Assembly: GCF_030161235.1 (NCBI RefSeq)
Contig: NZ_BSPW01000091.1
Span: forward strand, 1-60,948
Reading direction: 5' to 3'
DNA: 60,948 bases
Source: Vibrio zhanjiangensis
Lineage (GTDB): Bacteria > Pseudomonadota > Gammaproteobacteria > Enterobacterales > Vibrionaceae
Positions 28,001 to 37,308 of this stretch are shown here, piece after piece. The notes beneath the pieces are model-generated. The model was not told the origin of the DNA. It worked only from the letters and a program-made list of their open reading frames with translations, and made no database searches. The first letter of the stretch is position 1; each line of letters starts with the position of its first letter. The translations under genes were made by a program, and so were the position numbers.

Positions 28001-28687
28001 ATGAACAAACCCGAGAGGCTGTTAGAACTCATAACGTTGCTACGTTCAAAACGTTATGCGATTACAGCTGGTGACTTGGCCCAAACTTTGAATGTCAGCG
28101 AACGAACTGTATACAGGGATATCCAGTCCCTAATAAACACAGGTGTGCCTATTCACTCGGAAGCCGGTGTAGGGTATGTACTTAGCGCAGGCTCTCACCT
28201 ACCTCCATTAATGTTTACGGAACAAGAGATGCTAGCACTGGAGCTGGGTATGCAGATGGTGAAAAGTTTATCTGATAACCAACTGTCTCAAGCAGCAGTG
28301 ACGGCTTCAACCAAAATTTTGTCGGTCCTTCCTGACAAGTTGAAACAGCAGATAGAGAACTTCCCTATACGTGTACCTAATGTACACAATGACGCGAACA
28401 TATCGTCATTGAGTGAAACGCTACGATATGCCATCAAAGCTCAGTTTAAGACCCAGTTTTGCTATCTTGATCGGAACCTACTCAAATCTAAGCGTATTGT
28501 GCAACCACTCGGTCTTGTATTTTGGGGACATGCATGGACATTGGTCGCTTGGTGTGAAATAAGAGAGGATTACCGCCAGTTCAGGCTCGATAGAATCAGT
28601 GGGCTGGATGTCTTGAAAACAAGTTTTCAAATCGAGGAAGATAAAAGTTTGGAGCATTATGTAAGTATCAATGCTCCAAAGCACTAG
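28001..28687 (+). CDS. YafY/WYL-domain transcriptional regulator
   Basis: The protein has about 228 residues. An N-terminal helix-turn-helix of the DeoR-like type (ERLLELITLLRSKRYAITAGDLAQTLNVSERTVYRDI) is followed by a linker and a WYL domain (FCYLDRNLLKSKRIVQPLGLVFWGHAWTLVAWCEIREDYRQFRLDRI). WYL domains bind nucleic-acid or nucleotide ligands in characterised relatives. The TTG at 27998 directly precedes ATG 28001. Its stop codon overlaps the stop of the convergent cold-shock-like gene. Confidence 0.88.
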   Translation: MNKPERLLELITLLRSKRYAITAGDLAQTLNVSERTVYRDIQSLINTGVPIHSEAGVGYVLSAGSHLPPLMFTEQEMLALELGMQMVKSLSDNQLSQAAVTASTKILSVLPDKLKQQIENFPIRVPNVHNDANISSLSETLRYAIKAQFKTQFCYLDRNLLKSKRIVQPLGLVFWGHAWTLVAWCEIREDYRQFRLDRISGLDVLKTSFQIEEDKSLEHYVSINAPKH

Positions 28688-28905
28688 TTGTTAAATTTCA
28701 TCAGCACAGGACTGATATTCATGGCCATTTTACACCCACTCATATCCCTTACGACATCAAACTCAACCTGTTCCGATACGTATGGAGGGCCTTCTTCAGT
28801 ACTCATGTCTCTTACATGAAAGAAAACCTTCTGGATAGGTAGATTCTTAGTTGAGATCAGCCCATACCCATGCTTTGCGTCCCACTTTATGATTACGCCT
28901 GTCAT
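28684..28905 (-). CDS. Cold-shock-like domain protein
   Basis: The 73-residue protein resembles a cold-shock domain: GVIIKWDAKHGYGLISTKN corresponds to RNP1, and VFFHVRDM to RNP2. The usual F of GYGFI is L here. It probably binds single-stranded nucleic acid. The C-terminus (CKMAMNISPVLMKF) is atypical compared with CspA. Its TAG stop lies in the same CTAG tetramer as the stop of the convergent WYL gene. Confidence 0.75.
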   Translation of the reverse strand: MTGVIIKWDAKHGYGLISTKNLPIQKVFFHVRDMSTEEGPPYVSEQVEFDVVRDMSGCKMAMNISPVLMKFNN

Positions 28906-28974
28906 CCTGCTTCACCATATTAAACCAACTGCATATATTGTAATCAAGATTATAGACACAAACCCAAAAGAATG

Positions 28975-29649
28975 TTAACTCGTCAGAAGCTTTTTGAGTT
29001 CAAACAGTGAAGTTACCGTATAAGTGGGTTCAATCCCAGCTTCTTTTGTCTCATTATTCCTATTTAGCCAACATGTTTCTATACCACAATTCATGCCACC
29101 CAAAATGTCAGAATGTAATGTATCTCCCACCATCAAAACCTTACTCTTACATGGGTTTTCCATTTTCTCTAGAGCATAGTTAAAAATTTTGCTGTCAGGT
29201 TTTGCCACACCAACCTGCTCTGAAATAATAACTTGATCAAAGAACTCTCTCATGCCTGTGCGCTCAAGGCGAACAGCCTGTAGTTCTGTAAAGCCGTTGG
29301 TAATAATTCCTAGCTTTGCTCTGCCAAACAAAACCCTGATTAGCTCTTTGGCTCCTGGAAGTAAAGTACAAATATCGGCCATAGCATTTAAAAATGCGCT
29401 GTTCAGTTCTATTGTTGTCTTACCTAGCTTTTCAGACCATTGGAAAAAACGAGAATGTTTTAGCTCTTGCGCATCAATACTCCCATTTTGATATGCCACC
29501 CAAAGTGGCTTATTAACCTCTTGATACTCTGTGTAGTCTTTATATGTAAAATCGACCCCAAAACGAGAAAACATAAGCTGCATTCCCTTGAAAGCATCAA
29601 AATGGAATAAGGTCTCATCGGCATCAAATAGAACCCAATCGTACTTCAT
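28975..29649 (-). CDS. yjjG: Pyrimidine 5'-nucleotidase YjjG
   Basis: The 224-residue HAD-superfamily phosphatase removes phosphate from noncanonical pyrimidine nucleotides. HAD motif I is LFDADETLFHFDAF, motif II IITNGFTELQAVRLERTG, motif III Lys in VGVAKPDSKIF, and motif IV VGDTLHSDILGGMNCGIETCW. Length and cap position match E. coli YjjG. Confidence 0.92.
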   Translation of the reverse strand: MKYDWVLFDADETLFHFDAFKGMQLMFSRFGVDFTYKDYTEYQEVNKPLWVAYQNGSIDAQELKHSRFFQWSEKLGKTTIELNSAFLNAMADICTLLPGAKELIRVLFGRAKLGIITNGFTELQAVRLERTGMREFFDQVIISEQVGVAKPDSKIFNYALEKMENPCKSKVLMVGDTLHSDILGGMNCGIETCWLNRNNETKEAGIEPTYTVTSLFELKKLLTS

Positions 29650-29746
29650 TTATCTCTCCTGTGTTATCCGAGAAGCATTGTAGATTGTTTTCATATGGAT
29701 GATAATACACTTACTAAGAAACTCTTTGTTTACTTTTACTCAACTT

Positions 29747-30670
29747 ATGCAGTCATATACATCGATACCTATTTTTGTTGCGGTTGTAGAAAATGGCAGT
29801 TTTTCAGCCGCCGCGCAAAAATTGCTTATTACTAAGTCAGCCGTGAGCAAACGCATACATCTGTTGGAAGAAGAACTGGGTTGTCGTCTGCTCAACCGAA
29901 CTACGCGAAGGCTCAGCCTTACTGAAGCGGGCAAACAATATTACGAATATGCCTCTCAATCTCTCACTCTTGCTCAGCAAGGCATTGATTTAGTAACCGA
30001 GCTACAAGGTAAACCACGGGGACGATTAAAAATTACCGCTCCAATGTCATTTGGTGGTAATCATATTGCCCCACTACTTTCTGAGTTTTTGAGCTACTAC
30101 CCAGATATACAAGTTGATTTGCACCTAGAAGACAAAATGGTAGATTTAGTTGATGAAGGCTTTGACTTAGGGGTAAGGATCGGCCACCTGCCAGTTTCAA
30201 ACTTGATTGCTAAGCGTCTCACCACATGCCGGAGTATATTATGTGCGTCCAACGATTACATTCAACGGTACGGAGAACCAGAGGCACCCAAAGATCTACG
30301 TCACCACAATTGCTTACGCTATACCTATTACAGAGGTGGTCATCACTGGGAATTTGAAAATGCAACAGGTCAATTTAATGTGGCTCCACAGGGCAACCTC
30401 GCGATTAATAACAGCGAAGCGATACGTAAAGCGCTACTCGCAGGGGTTGGTATCGCGCAAATGCCAACATTTCTGATATCTAAAGACATAAAATTGGGCC
30501 AACTACAGCCTATCATGACTCAATATACCTTACCTGTACATGCTATCTATGCTGTGTTTCCCGACAAAAGACATCTACCACTCAAAGTTCGAACTTTTAT
30601 TGACTTTCTATCTCAACAATTCGCACCGGATATGCCTTATTGGGATAAAGCAATATTTGGTAAGCAATAA
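29747..30670 (+). CDS. LysR-family transcriptional regulator
   Basis: The protein has about 307 residues when started at the Met beginning MQSYTSIPIFVAVVE; a longer frame starts at 29699. The helix-turn-helix is GSFSAAAQKLLITKSAVSKRI, and the effector domain begins near residue 90 (GRLKITAPMSFGGNHIAP). It resembles the large group of AaeR/DsdC-like regulators without a specific assignment. It precedes elbB in the same direction by 124 bases; a regulatory link is possible but unproven. Confidence 0.9.
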   Translation: MQSYTSIPIFVAVVENGSFSAAAQKLLITKSAVSKRIHLLEEELGCRLLNRTTRRLSLTEAGKQYYEYASQSLTLAQQGIDLVTELQGKPRGRLKITAPMSFGGNHIAPLLSEFLSYYPDIQVDLHLEDKMVDLVDEGFDLGVRIGHLPVSNLIAKRLTTCRSILCASNDYIQRYGEPEAPKDLRHHNCLRYTYYRGGHHWEFENATGQFNVAPQGNLAINNSEAIRKALLAGVGIAQMPTFLISKDIKLGQLQPIMTQYTLPVHAIYAVFPDKRHLPLKVRTFIDFLSQQFAPDMPYWDKAIFGKQ

Positions 30671-30794
30671 AAACCACATTTTAAGTAAAATAGTTGTTAA
30701 AAACTATCAATGACCTCTTTTACAAATGCCAATAAGTCAGAAATAATGTACTCTGATTGTCGTGTATACCCAAGGAAATATTTAGGAGACAATA

Positions 30795-31445
30795 ATGAAG
30801 AAAATTGCGGTAATCCTTAGCGGTTCAGGTGTTTACGATGGTGCTGAAATTCACGAGTCAGTGTTAGCTTTGCACGCGATAGAAAAGCAAGGAGCAAGTT
30901 GGCACTGTTTTGCTCCAAATATCGAGCAATTACATGTCATAAATCATATTACTGGCGAAGAAATGCCAGAAAAGCGCAATGTTTTAACTGAAGCCGCTCG
31001 AATTGCAAGAGGTAATATTGAGGACGTAGCGAATCTCAAAGCTGACGACTTTGACGCCCTACTTGTTCCAGGTGGTTTCGGCGCAGCAAAAAATCTTACC
31101 GACTTTGCCGTAAAAGGTGCCGAATGCAGTATCAATACCCATGTAAAATCGGCATGTCAAGATTTCGCACAAGCCCAAAAGCCAGCTGGGTACTTATGCA
31201 TAGCTCCGACCATTATTCCTATGATCTACGATACTGGCGCTAAGGCGACAATAGGTAACGATGAAGGCACTGCTGCTGCTTATGTTGCATTAGGTGGTGA
31301 ACACGTTAACTGTGCTGTTGATGAGTTTGTTTTTGACGAGAAACATAACGTATTGTCTACGCCAGCCTATATGTTAGCATCAAACATATCACAAGCTGCC
31401 AGCGGTATAGATAAACTGGTTGAGAAATTGGTTGAACTAGCATAA
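30795..31445 (+). CDS. elbB: DJ-1/PfpI-type glyoxalase ElbB
   Basis: The 216-residue protein belongs to the ElbB branch of the DJ-1/PfpI superfamily. The start MKKIAVILSGSGVYDGAEIHESVLA, the DALLVPGGFGAAKNL loop, and the active-site Cys in KPAGYLCIAPTIIP fit the family. E. coli ElbB has weak glyoxalase activity and was named for an isoprenoid phenotype. AGGAG precedes the ATG. Confidence 0.93.
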   Translation: MKKIAVILSGSGVYDGAEIHESVLALHAIEKQGASWHCFAPNIEQLHVINHITGEEMPEKRNVLTEAARIARGNIEDVANLKADDFDALLVPGGFGAAKNLTDFAVKGAECSINTHVKSACQDFAQAQKPAGYLCIAPTIIPMIYDTGAKATIGNDEGTAAAYVALGGEHVNCAVDEFVFDEKHNVLSTPAYMLASNISQAASGIDKLVEKLVELA

Positions 31446-31453
31446 ATCAATAG

Positions 31454-31524
31454 CTGGCAGTGTTTTATAATACCAATAAACACCTGCCAGTTAGACCCAA
31501 GTCCGTACACCTTGGTAACGGACT
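31454..31524. terminator. Two successive inverted repeats between elbB and 31532
   Basis: CTGGCAGTGTTT (31454-31465) pairs with AAACACcTGCCAG (31478-31490). AGTCCGT (31500-31506) pairs with ACGGACT (31518-31524). Neither has a strong T run. They sit between convergent genes and may stall transcription from both sides. Confidence 0.45.
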
Positions 31525-31531
31525 CACTTCT

Positions 31532-32017
31532 TTAGTATGACCGGGTTAAAAGGCCCAAAATCGATTCACTGGTTTCACCGAAGTAAAGGATCACCGACTT
31601 TGTTTCTCCCTGAGCAAAACTTCCGTCTTGCTCGATACGTGATGGAGAAACGTATTGATCATTACCAAAGTAGGCTTTGATTTGACTTGGTTTCAGAGAA
31701 ACACCACCGCCAGAATTATTTGTTATTGTCGCCTGAACCATGCGTTTTCCACCTTGGCTACTATAAATGTCATACGACTCCAAACTGAAATAGCTGTACG
31801 CTGGCTTATCATTTCGACTTTTAGGCTCGGGAACGTATTGCGAACCATCCATAGTTCGCACATAGTGCATGCTATCTTGAGTTTTTTGCTGAGATTCTTG
31901 AATCCCCTGAAGACTGTCCTCGATATTATTCAGATACTGCTTTTTATCATTCAGAGCAGCAACACTCGAAAAAGAGCTTAGTAATATTAATAAAGAGCAT
32001 AGAGTTCGAGCTAACAT
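31532..32017 (-). CDS. Exported protein of unknown function
   Basis: The 161-residue protein has a signal peptide (MLARTLCSLLILLSSFSSVAA). A short coiled-coil-like segment (NNIEDSLQGIQESQQKTQDSM) follows, and then a beta-rich region (VQATITNNSGGGVSLKPSQIKAYFGNDQYVSP). The beta part resembles small periplasmic immunoglobulin-like domains, but no family is recognised. Confidence 0.65.
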   Translation of the reverse strand: MLARTLCSLLILLSSFSSVAALNDKKQYLNNIEDSLQGIQESQQKTQDSMHYVRTMDGSQYVPEPKSRNDKPAYSYFSLESYDIYSSQGGKRMVQATITNNSGGGVSLKPSQIKAYFGNDQYVSPSRIEQDGSFAQGETKSVILYFGETSESILGLLTRSY

Positions 32018-32257
32018 TCATTTCTCCTAAGGCAATAATCATAGGTGGCTGACAAGGCTATCAGCTACATTAAGGTTGTCTATAACGCTTATATTAATGC
32101 AGAGTTAAGTTGAAATATGTCAGAATTGTACAAAATCAATAAAATAATTACGCATACTATCAGTGTGATGCAACGCTTATTACGCTATGTATAGGCTATT
32201 TAATAGCCCATCACTTAACCATTACGACTACACTTCATTGATTATATGGAGGTGGTT

Positions 32258-32995
32258 ATGAAAAAACGTCTATCGGTATTAGCAATGCTCTTGTTATTCA
32301 GCAAAATCACTACTGCAGGTGAAGACAAAATTTACAATGTAAATGGTCAAGATTACGAAGGTTTTTGGGCTAAAGCCAAAGACGATGCTCCCCTAGTGCT
32401 CCTCATTCACGACTGGGATGGGCTAACTGAGTATGAAAAAAAACGAGCCCAGATGCTCAATGGCCTAGGCTATAACGTATTTGCTGCAGACTTGTTTGGT
32501 AAAGGGGTCCGCCCAACTGAAGTGAAAGACAAAAAGCAGCACACTGGTGAACTTTATAAAGATCGAGACAAGCTTAGAGCATTGATCCAGGGCAGCTTAA
32601 AATACGCGGCATCTCTTGGTTCCAATACAGATAATGTGGTGATCATGGGATACTGCTTTGGTGGCGCAGCTACGCTAGAAGCGGCTCGCTCAGGCATGAA
32701 AGCTAAAGGCTTCGTTACTTTCCACGGTGGTTTAAAAACACCAGAAGGTCAGTCGTATAAAGAGGTATCCGCACCAATACTGGTGCTACATGGTACGGCA
32801 GACAGTGCCATTACCATGGACCAATTTGCTGCGCTAGCAAATGAGTTAGAGGCTCAAAATATTGATCATGAAATGATCACGTACAGCGGGGCACCGCATG
32901 CCTTTACAGTGTTTGATAGCGATCGATATAGAGAAGAAGCTGACAAGAAATCATGGAAGCGTTTTGAAGAGTTTCTCGCTTCTACTACCCAGTAA
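32258..32995 (+). CDS. Exported dienelactone-hydrolase-family protein
   Basis: The 245-residue alpha/beta hydrolase starts at ATG 32258 behind GGAGG with a five-base spacer. It has a signal peptide (MKKRLSVLAMLLLFSKITTA), so it is periplasmic, unlike classical cytoplasmic dienelactone hydrolases. The nucleophile is the Cys in VIMGYCFGGAATLEA, with Asp in HGTADSAI and His in GAPHAFTVF. Substrate unknown. Confidence 0.88.
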   Translation: MKKRLSVLAMLLLFSKITTAGEDKIYNVNGQDYEGFWAKAKDDAPLVLLIHDWDGLTEYEKKRAQMLNGLGYNVFAADLFGKGVRPTEVKDKKQHTGELYKDRDKLRALIQGSLKYAASLGSNTDNVVIMGYCFGGAATLEAARSGMKAKGFVTFHGGLKTPEGQSYKEVSAPILVLHGTADSAITMDQFAALANELEAQNIDHEMITYSGAPHAFTVFDSDRYREEADKKSWKRFEEFLASTTQ

Positions 32996-33003
32996 TAACC
33001 AGA

Positions 33004-33033
33004 TGCCCCATGTTTTTGTTCATGGGGCTTTAA
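33004..33033. terminator. Bidirectional terminator-like hairpin
   Basis: GCCCCATG pairs with CATGGGGC between the convergent hydrolase gene and secF. Confidence 0.7.
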
Positions 33034-33040
33034 CACCTAA

Positions 33041-33943
33041 CTAAGGTGCAGAATCAACTTCTGAAGGAAGGTAATGTTTAGGTTCAAGCTTTAGCCATTC
33101 AGGTAAAACAGTACCAATAGAAATGGAAGACCAAGTACCCGAGAGAATACCGATAAACATGGCAATTGCAAAACCCTCAAGTGCATTCCCGCCCATGATC
33201 CACAAAGCAGCGACAGTGAGTAATGTCGTGCCCGATGTCACCATAGTTCTGGAAAAGGTTGCGATAACAGCTTGATCGTTAATCTCTTCAATGGGAGTCG
33301 ACTGCTTGGCTACCAATAACTCGCGAATGCGATCAGCAATAATAATTGAGTCATTAAGTGAATATCCGAGAATCGCCAAAATCGCTGCGAATACGGTTAA
33401 ATTGAATTCCATCTGTGTGATAGCGAAAAAGCCCAAGACTAAAACTACATCATGAATAAGTGCCAGTAAAGAACCACTTGCGAGTCTCCACTCAAAGCGA
33501 AAACACAAATATCCTAAAATACACATCATTGAAATCAGCAAAGCCAAACCACCTTGATCAACCAGATCCTGACCAACTTGTGACCCAACCATACTATTAC
33601 TAATCACATCGACCTTATGTGAAATATTGGCCAATATAGATGAAATATCAGGAGATTGAGCACCTTCCTCTGGAACTGGATAACGAATGATCCAACGGCC
33701 CTCTTGATCGGAGTGTGTCACCGACGTGAATTCTCCCAAACTGGGTTTAAGCACTTCAATCAAGTCGTTGTTGTTTAGCGTTTTATCTACCTGAACTTCT
33801 GTAACCATGCCCCCGGTAAAATCGAGCCCCATATTGAGACCTTTAGCAGCGAATGCCACCAGTGAAATAACCATCAAAGCGATAGATACCATGCCCGTGA
33901 TATAACGAATTTGACGGATATTGTTTGTTAAATATTGAACCAT
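33041..33943 (-). CDS. secF: Protein translocase subunit SecF
   Basis: The 300-residue inner-membrane protein has six transmembrane segments and one periplasmic loop. It forms with SecD the proton- or sodium-driven motor that pulls preproteins across SecYEG. GLNMGLDFTGGMVTEVQ at the first loop, LGYSLNDSIIIADRIRE in helix 4, and TFSRTMVTSGTTLLTV are family motifs. It begins three bases after the secD stop. YajC is absent, as in second-copy SecDF pairs of vibrios. Confidence 0.95.
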   Translation of the reverse strand: MVQYLTNNIRQIRYITGMVSIALMVISLVAFAAKGLNMGLDFTGGMVTEVQVDKTLNNNDLIEVLKPSLGEFTSVTHSDQEGRWIIRYPVPEEGAQSPDISSILANISHKVDVISNSMVGSQVGQDLVDQGGLALLISMMCILGYLCFRFEWRLASGSLLALIHDVVLVLGFFAITQMEFNLTVFAAILAILGYSLNDSIIIADRIRELLVAKQSTPIEEINDQAVIATFSRTMVTSGTTLLTVAALWIMGGNALEGFAIAMFIGILSGTWSSISIGTVLPEWLKLEPKHYLPSEVDSAP

Positions 33944-33945
33944 GA

Positions 33946-35784
33946 TTACACCCTTACATCTCTACGGCCATCACGACCCCATACTAAATTTATGATCGCT
34001 CTTGAGGCAAAAATTCCGCTAAACATACTCGTCAACAAGCCTAAACCTAGTGTCAAAGCAAAGCCTTGAATTGGTCCATTACCAATGGAATAAAGGACCA
34101 CTGCGGTGATCATTGTAGTAATATTCGCATCAAGAATTGTACTTAGAGCGCTGCCAAAACCTTGGTCAATCGACTGCGCAAAAGTTCGACCTTCCGCCAT
34201 CTTGTCTTTTATCCTTTCAAAGATCAGTACATTGGTATCTACTGCCATACCTACGGTCAGCACGAGTCCAGCAATTCCTGGTAAGGTTAGCACGGCGCCA
34301 GGAAGCAGGGCGATCAGTCCAAGTAGGCTCACCATGTTGATCACTAGTGCTACATTCGCAACCCATCCAAGTCGGCGATACCATAAGGCCATAAACGTCA
34401 GGGTCATCACCATACCTAGTGCCAGTGCAGCAAAACCATTTTCAATATTTTCTGCACCTAATGAAGCGCCAATAGTCCGTTCTTCAACGATAGTTACAGG
34501 CGCGGTCAACGAACCCGCTCGTAGTAACAATGCTAAATTTTGCGCCTCATCTAAAGAACCAGCGCCTGTAATCCTAAATTGACTTCCAAGTTGAGACTGG
34601 ATTGTAGCGACACTGATGACTTTTTCGCTCCGCTCAGTTTCTCCACTAGCATTGGGTGTATACTCACGGTAGACAGTTGCCATGGGTTTGCCGATGTGTT
34701 GAGCCGAAAAATCACTCATTATCTTGCCGCCAGCATGATCAAGTGAGATATTCACTTCAGAGAAGCCCATTTTATCCATTCCAGCACGTGCATTGACAAT
34801 ATGCTCACCCGTCAAAACAGGACGTTTTGATAATATAACATCGCGTCCACTATTATCTTTCAGTACAATATCGCCATAAGAGGTAATATCAGTCGAAGCT
34901 TTCGCCTCATGAAATGCAAGTGTTGCCGTCGCACCAATCACTTTTTTGGCCTGTGATGGGTCTTGAACTCCAGGTAATTCAATACGAATACTATGTTCAC
35001 CTTGGCGCTGAACCATCGCTTCTGTGATGCCCAACTCTTCAATACGGTCACGCATAATCTTTAAGTTCTGTTTTATGGTTACCGTTTGAAAATCTGACTT
35101 ATTCTCTACCGTTGGTTTGACAGCTAGATAGCCAGAATGGCGTTTAATTTCCCAACCTGGATAGTTCTGACGAATATAATTTGCCGACTTAGTCAATGCT
35201 TCTCCAGAGCTGCTCTTCAGATCAAACCCATCCACACCTACTTGGACTAATTTCACTCCACGTAAATGTTCTTGACGCAGCATATCTCTAATTTCATCAA
35301 CGATCGTATTACGCTGCTCTTCAAAAGCTTTGTCTACATCAACATTAAGCAAGAACTGTACACCACCCCGTAAATCAAGACCTAACTTGATAGGGTTGAA
35401 ACCCATATTGCTCAACCATTTAGGCGCAACAGAAACATAGGAAAAAGTAATGCTATCTTGTTTACTCAGTAAAGTATTGAGTAATTCTCTGGCGTGTGTT
35501 TGATCGGTTTCATTATCGAAAACGATAGTCGTTGAGCTTTGCTCCTTACGGACTTCTTTAGCATGAATATTGTTCTGCTCAAGAAATCGATTCAACTCTA
35601 TCGGGTTATCAATTGCTTTATTATTTTGTGACGTTGTCACCTGTATTGATGGTAACTCTCCATACCATGTTGGTATAGCGCTTAACGTTAAGATAATGAC
35701 TGTTACAATCAGAACAGCATATTTCCATCCAGAGTATCGATTTATCACTCTAGATTGTTTTTTCTTTGAGAAATTATTCGTCAT
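33946..35784 (-). CDS. secD: Protein translocase subunit SecD
   Basis: The 612-residue partner of SecF has an N-terminal helix, a large periplasmic domain (P1) and five further helices. The motif LGLDLRGGVQFLLNVD and the functional Asp in TVGMAVDTNVLIFERIKD are intact. Vibrios often carry two secDF sets using Na+ or H+; which ion this set uses cannot be read safely here. The absence of yajC and tgt suggests that it is not the main set. Confidence 0.95.
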   Translation of the reverse strand: MTNNFSKKKQSRVINRYSGWKYAVLIVTVIILTLSAIPTWYGELPSIQVTTSQNNKAIDNPIELNRFLEQNNIHAKEVRKEQSSTTIVFDNETDQTHARELLNTLLSKQDSITFSYVSVAPKWLSNMGFNPIKLGLDLRGGVQFLLNVDVDKAFEEQRNTIVDEIRDMLRQEHLRGVKLVQVGVDGFDLKSSSGEALTKSANYIRQNYPGWEIKRHSGYLAVKPTVENKSDFQTVTIKQNLKIMRDRIEELGITEAMVQRQGEHSIRIELPGVQDPSQAKKVIGATATLAFHEAKASTDITSYGDIVLKDNSGRDVILSKRPVLTGEHIVNARAGMDKMGFSEVNISLDHAGGKIMSDFSAQHIGKPMATVYREYTPNASGETERSEKVISVATIQSQLGSQFRITGAGSLDEAQNLALLLRAGSLTAPVTIVEERTIGASLGAENIENGFAALALGMVMTLTFMALWYRRLGWVANVALVINMVSLLGLIALLPGAVLTLPGIAGLVLTVGMAVDTNVLIFERIKDKMAEGRTFAQSIDQGFGSALSTILDANITTMITAVVLYSIGNGPIQGFALTLGLGLLTSMFSGIFASRAIINLVWGRDGRRDVRV

Positions 35785-35966
35785 ATTGTTATCTTAAATA
35801 GTTTTACATAGCCAAAGCTGGGGCACAGCAGAAATAAAGTTGCAAGTTCTGTATGAATCTCTCGCGATATATCGTCAAAACTATCACTAAATCGCAACGC
35901 ATTTCAATTATGAATATTTATTGATACGTCTACACGAGAAACAACTTGCAGTAAGGGGAAGTACGC

Positions 35967-36434
35967 TTAAGAAAAGTGGCCGTTAAGAGCCACATATAAT
36001 GCGTTTGACTCTTTCCAACCCGAAATACGGTATTGAGAATTGAAATCAGCGCCAATTTGGCGACCATTTTGACTTGAAAAATAAAGCCGATGAGCAGAGA
36101 AAACTTTTGTTAACTTATCCAGAGAGTATCCATCACCAAACCTCTCTCCTTCAGCATCATTATCGTCGCGAACAGACGATTTATGACGACTCAATTGAGT
36201 TATGTTCAATAAGTCTACATCGGTATTATATTTTGATAATCTGGTAGGAGTCGGAACCTTGGATTGAGTAGATTTGGTCAATAACGCATTAGCGGTAACA
36301 TTGGAGTACGAAGATTGGCCAAACCTTGAGCTATCATGCTTGGAGTATTCAGCCAGATATGACATCGCTTGCGATGGCAATGCCAAAGCAATCAATGCAA
36401 TCCAACAAAGTAACGCGATAAAACGCTGAATCAT
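35967..36434 (-). CDS. Exported protein of unknown function
   Basis: The 155-residue protein has a clear signal peptide (MIQRFIALLCWIALIALALPSQA). The mature part is polar and low in complexity, rich in Ser, Asn and Lys, and shows no recognised domain. It is the first of a run of small envelope proteins of unknown role. Confidence 0.55.
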   Translation of the reverse strand: MIQRFIALLCWIALIALALPSQAMSYLAEYSKHDSSRFGQSSYSNVTANALLTKSTQSKVPTPTRLSKYNTDVDLLNITQLSRHKSSVRDDNDAEGERFGDGYSLDKLTKVFSAHRLYFSSQNGRQIGADFNSQYRISGWKESNALYVALNGHFS

Positions 36435-36583
36435 TCACAACACCAATAAAATGGGACCTAGCAATCCTAATGTCTTGTGGTCCTATCGACAAATAAAAGT
36501 TTCTAAAAAGAGTGGTCCATTAAATCTGTTAATGCTCAGTAGAACATTATTTTAAAACGATGGCCATCAGTATAACACCTGAG

Positions 36584-37252
36584 TTATCGGTAAAAGATCT
36601 CCCCCGTCCGAACATCAAGATACACTTTATTGGCCTGTTTTATCCCGCCACAATAGACAAAATACACATCTCGATATTTAAATGCCAGTGAACGTACCCA
36701 TCCGTGGGTTTCTTCAAAATCTTCCGGTGTGCATGTCTTATCTTTAAGCAGCTTGTCCGTCATTTTTACAAACATCTCAAAGTGTTGTTTAAAATCGTCT
36801 GATTTTTCAACATAACTGCTGACGGTTTCCACTCTCTCTTCTTTTGTTATCGTTGGCGCGATTTCAAGTAATGCCTCCATCGGAACCCATTCGGCAATCT
36901 CATCCCCACCCTCTTCATAAACATAGTAACGAGATATTCGCCCCCACCCATTTTTTTTCTCTAAGATATGGAGTTTTTCTCCACGATATACGACGCTCTC
37001 AACAAAGGCGTCATAGGTCGGCGCTTCTCGAACGCCAAGTTTAGGTGGACTGACATAATAATCTGTCACTTCGGGCTTAGGAGGACTATGTTCCTTCTGC
37101 TTCTCTACTATAGGTTCCGAGGATTTTTTATTCTTTTCTCTTTGCGCAGCTTCTTCGGCCTCTTGCTGTGGCTTAAAATAAAAAATGTAATATCCCCCAC
37201 CAGCACAAGCAAGGCCTAATAACAGTAAAACGAACATCAATATCTTTTTCAT
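36584..37252 (-). CDS. Membrane-anchored SH3-like protein
   Basis: The 222-residue protein has an N-terminal signal anchor (KKILMFVLLLLGLACAGGGYYIF) and a charged linker rich in Glu and Lys (about 30-60). A bacterial SH3-type domain follows (about 65-125: PPKLGVREAPTYDAFVESVVYRGEKLHILEKKNGWGRI). The C-terminal helical domain ends in YLDVRTGEIFYR. SH3-like domains often bind peptidoglycan or mediate assembly in the periplasm; the specific partner is unknown. It is divergent from the coiled-coil gene at 37309. Confidence 0.7.
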   Translation of the reverse strand: MKKILMFVLLLLGLACAGGGYYIFYFKPQQEAEEAAQREKNKKSSEPIVEKQKEHSPPKPEVTDYYVSPPKLGVREAPTYDAFVESVVYRGEKLHILEKKNGWGRISRYYVYEEGGDEIAEWVPMEALLEIAPTITKEERVETVSSYVEKSDDFKQHFEMFVKMTDKLLKDKTCTPEDFEETHGWVRSLAFKYRDVYFVYCGGIKQANKVYLDVRTGEIFYR

Positions 37253-37308
37253 CTTGGATCGGCGTCTTTTCTATACTTAAGTCATACTTCATCAATACTA
37301 TAGCTAAT

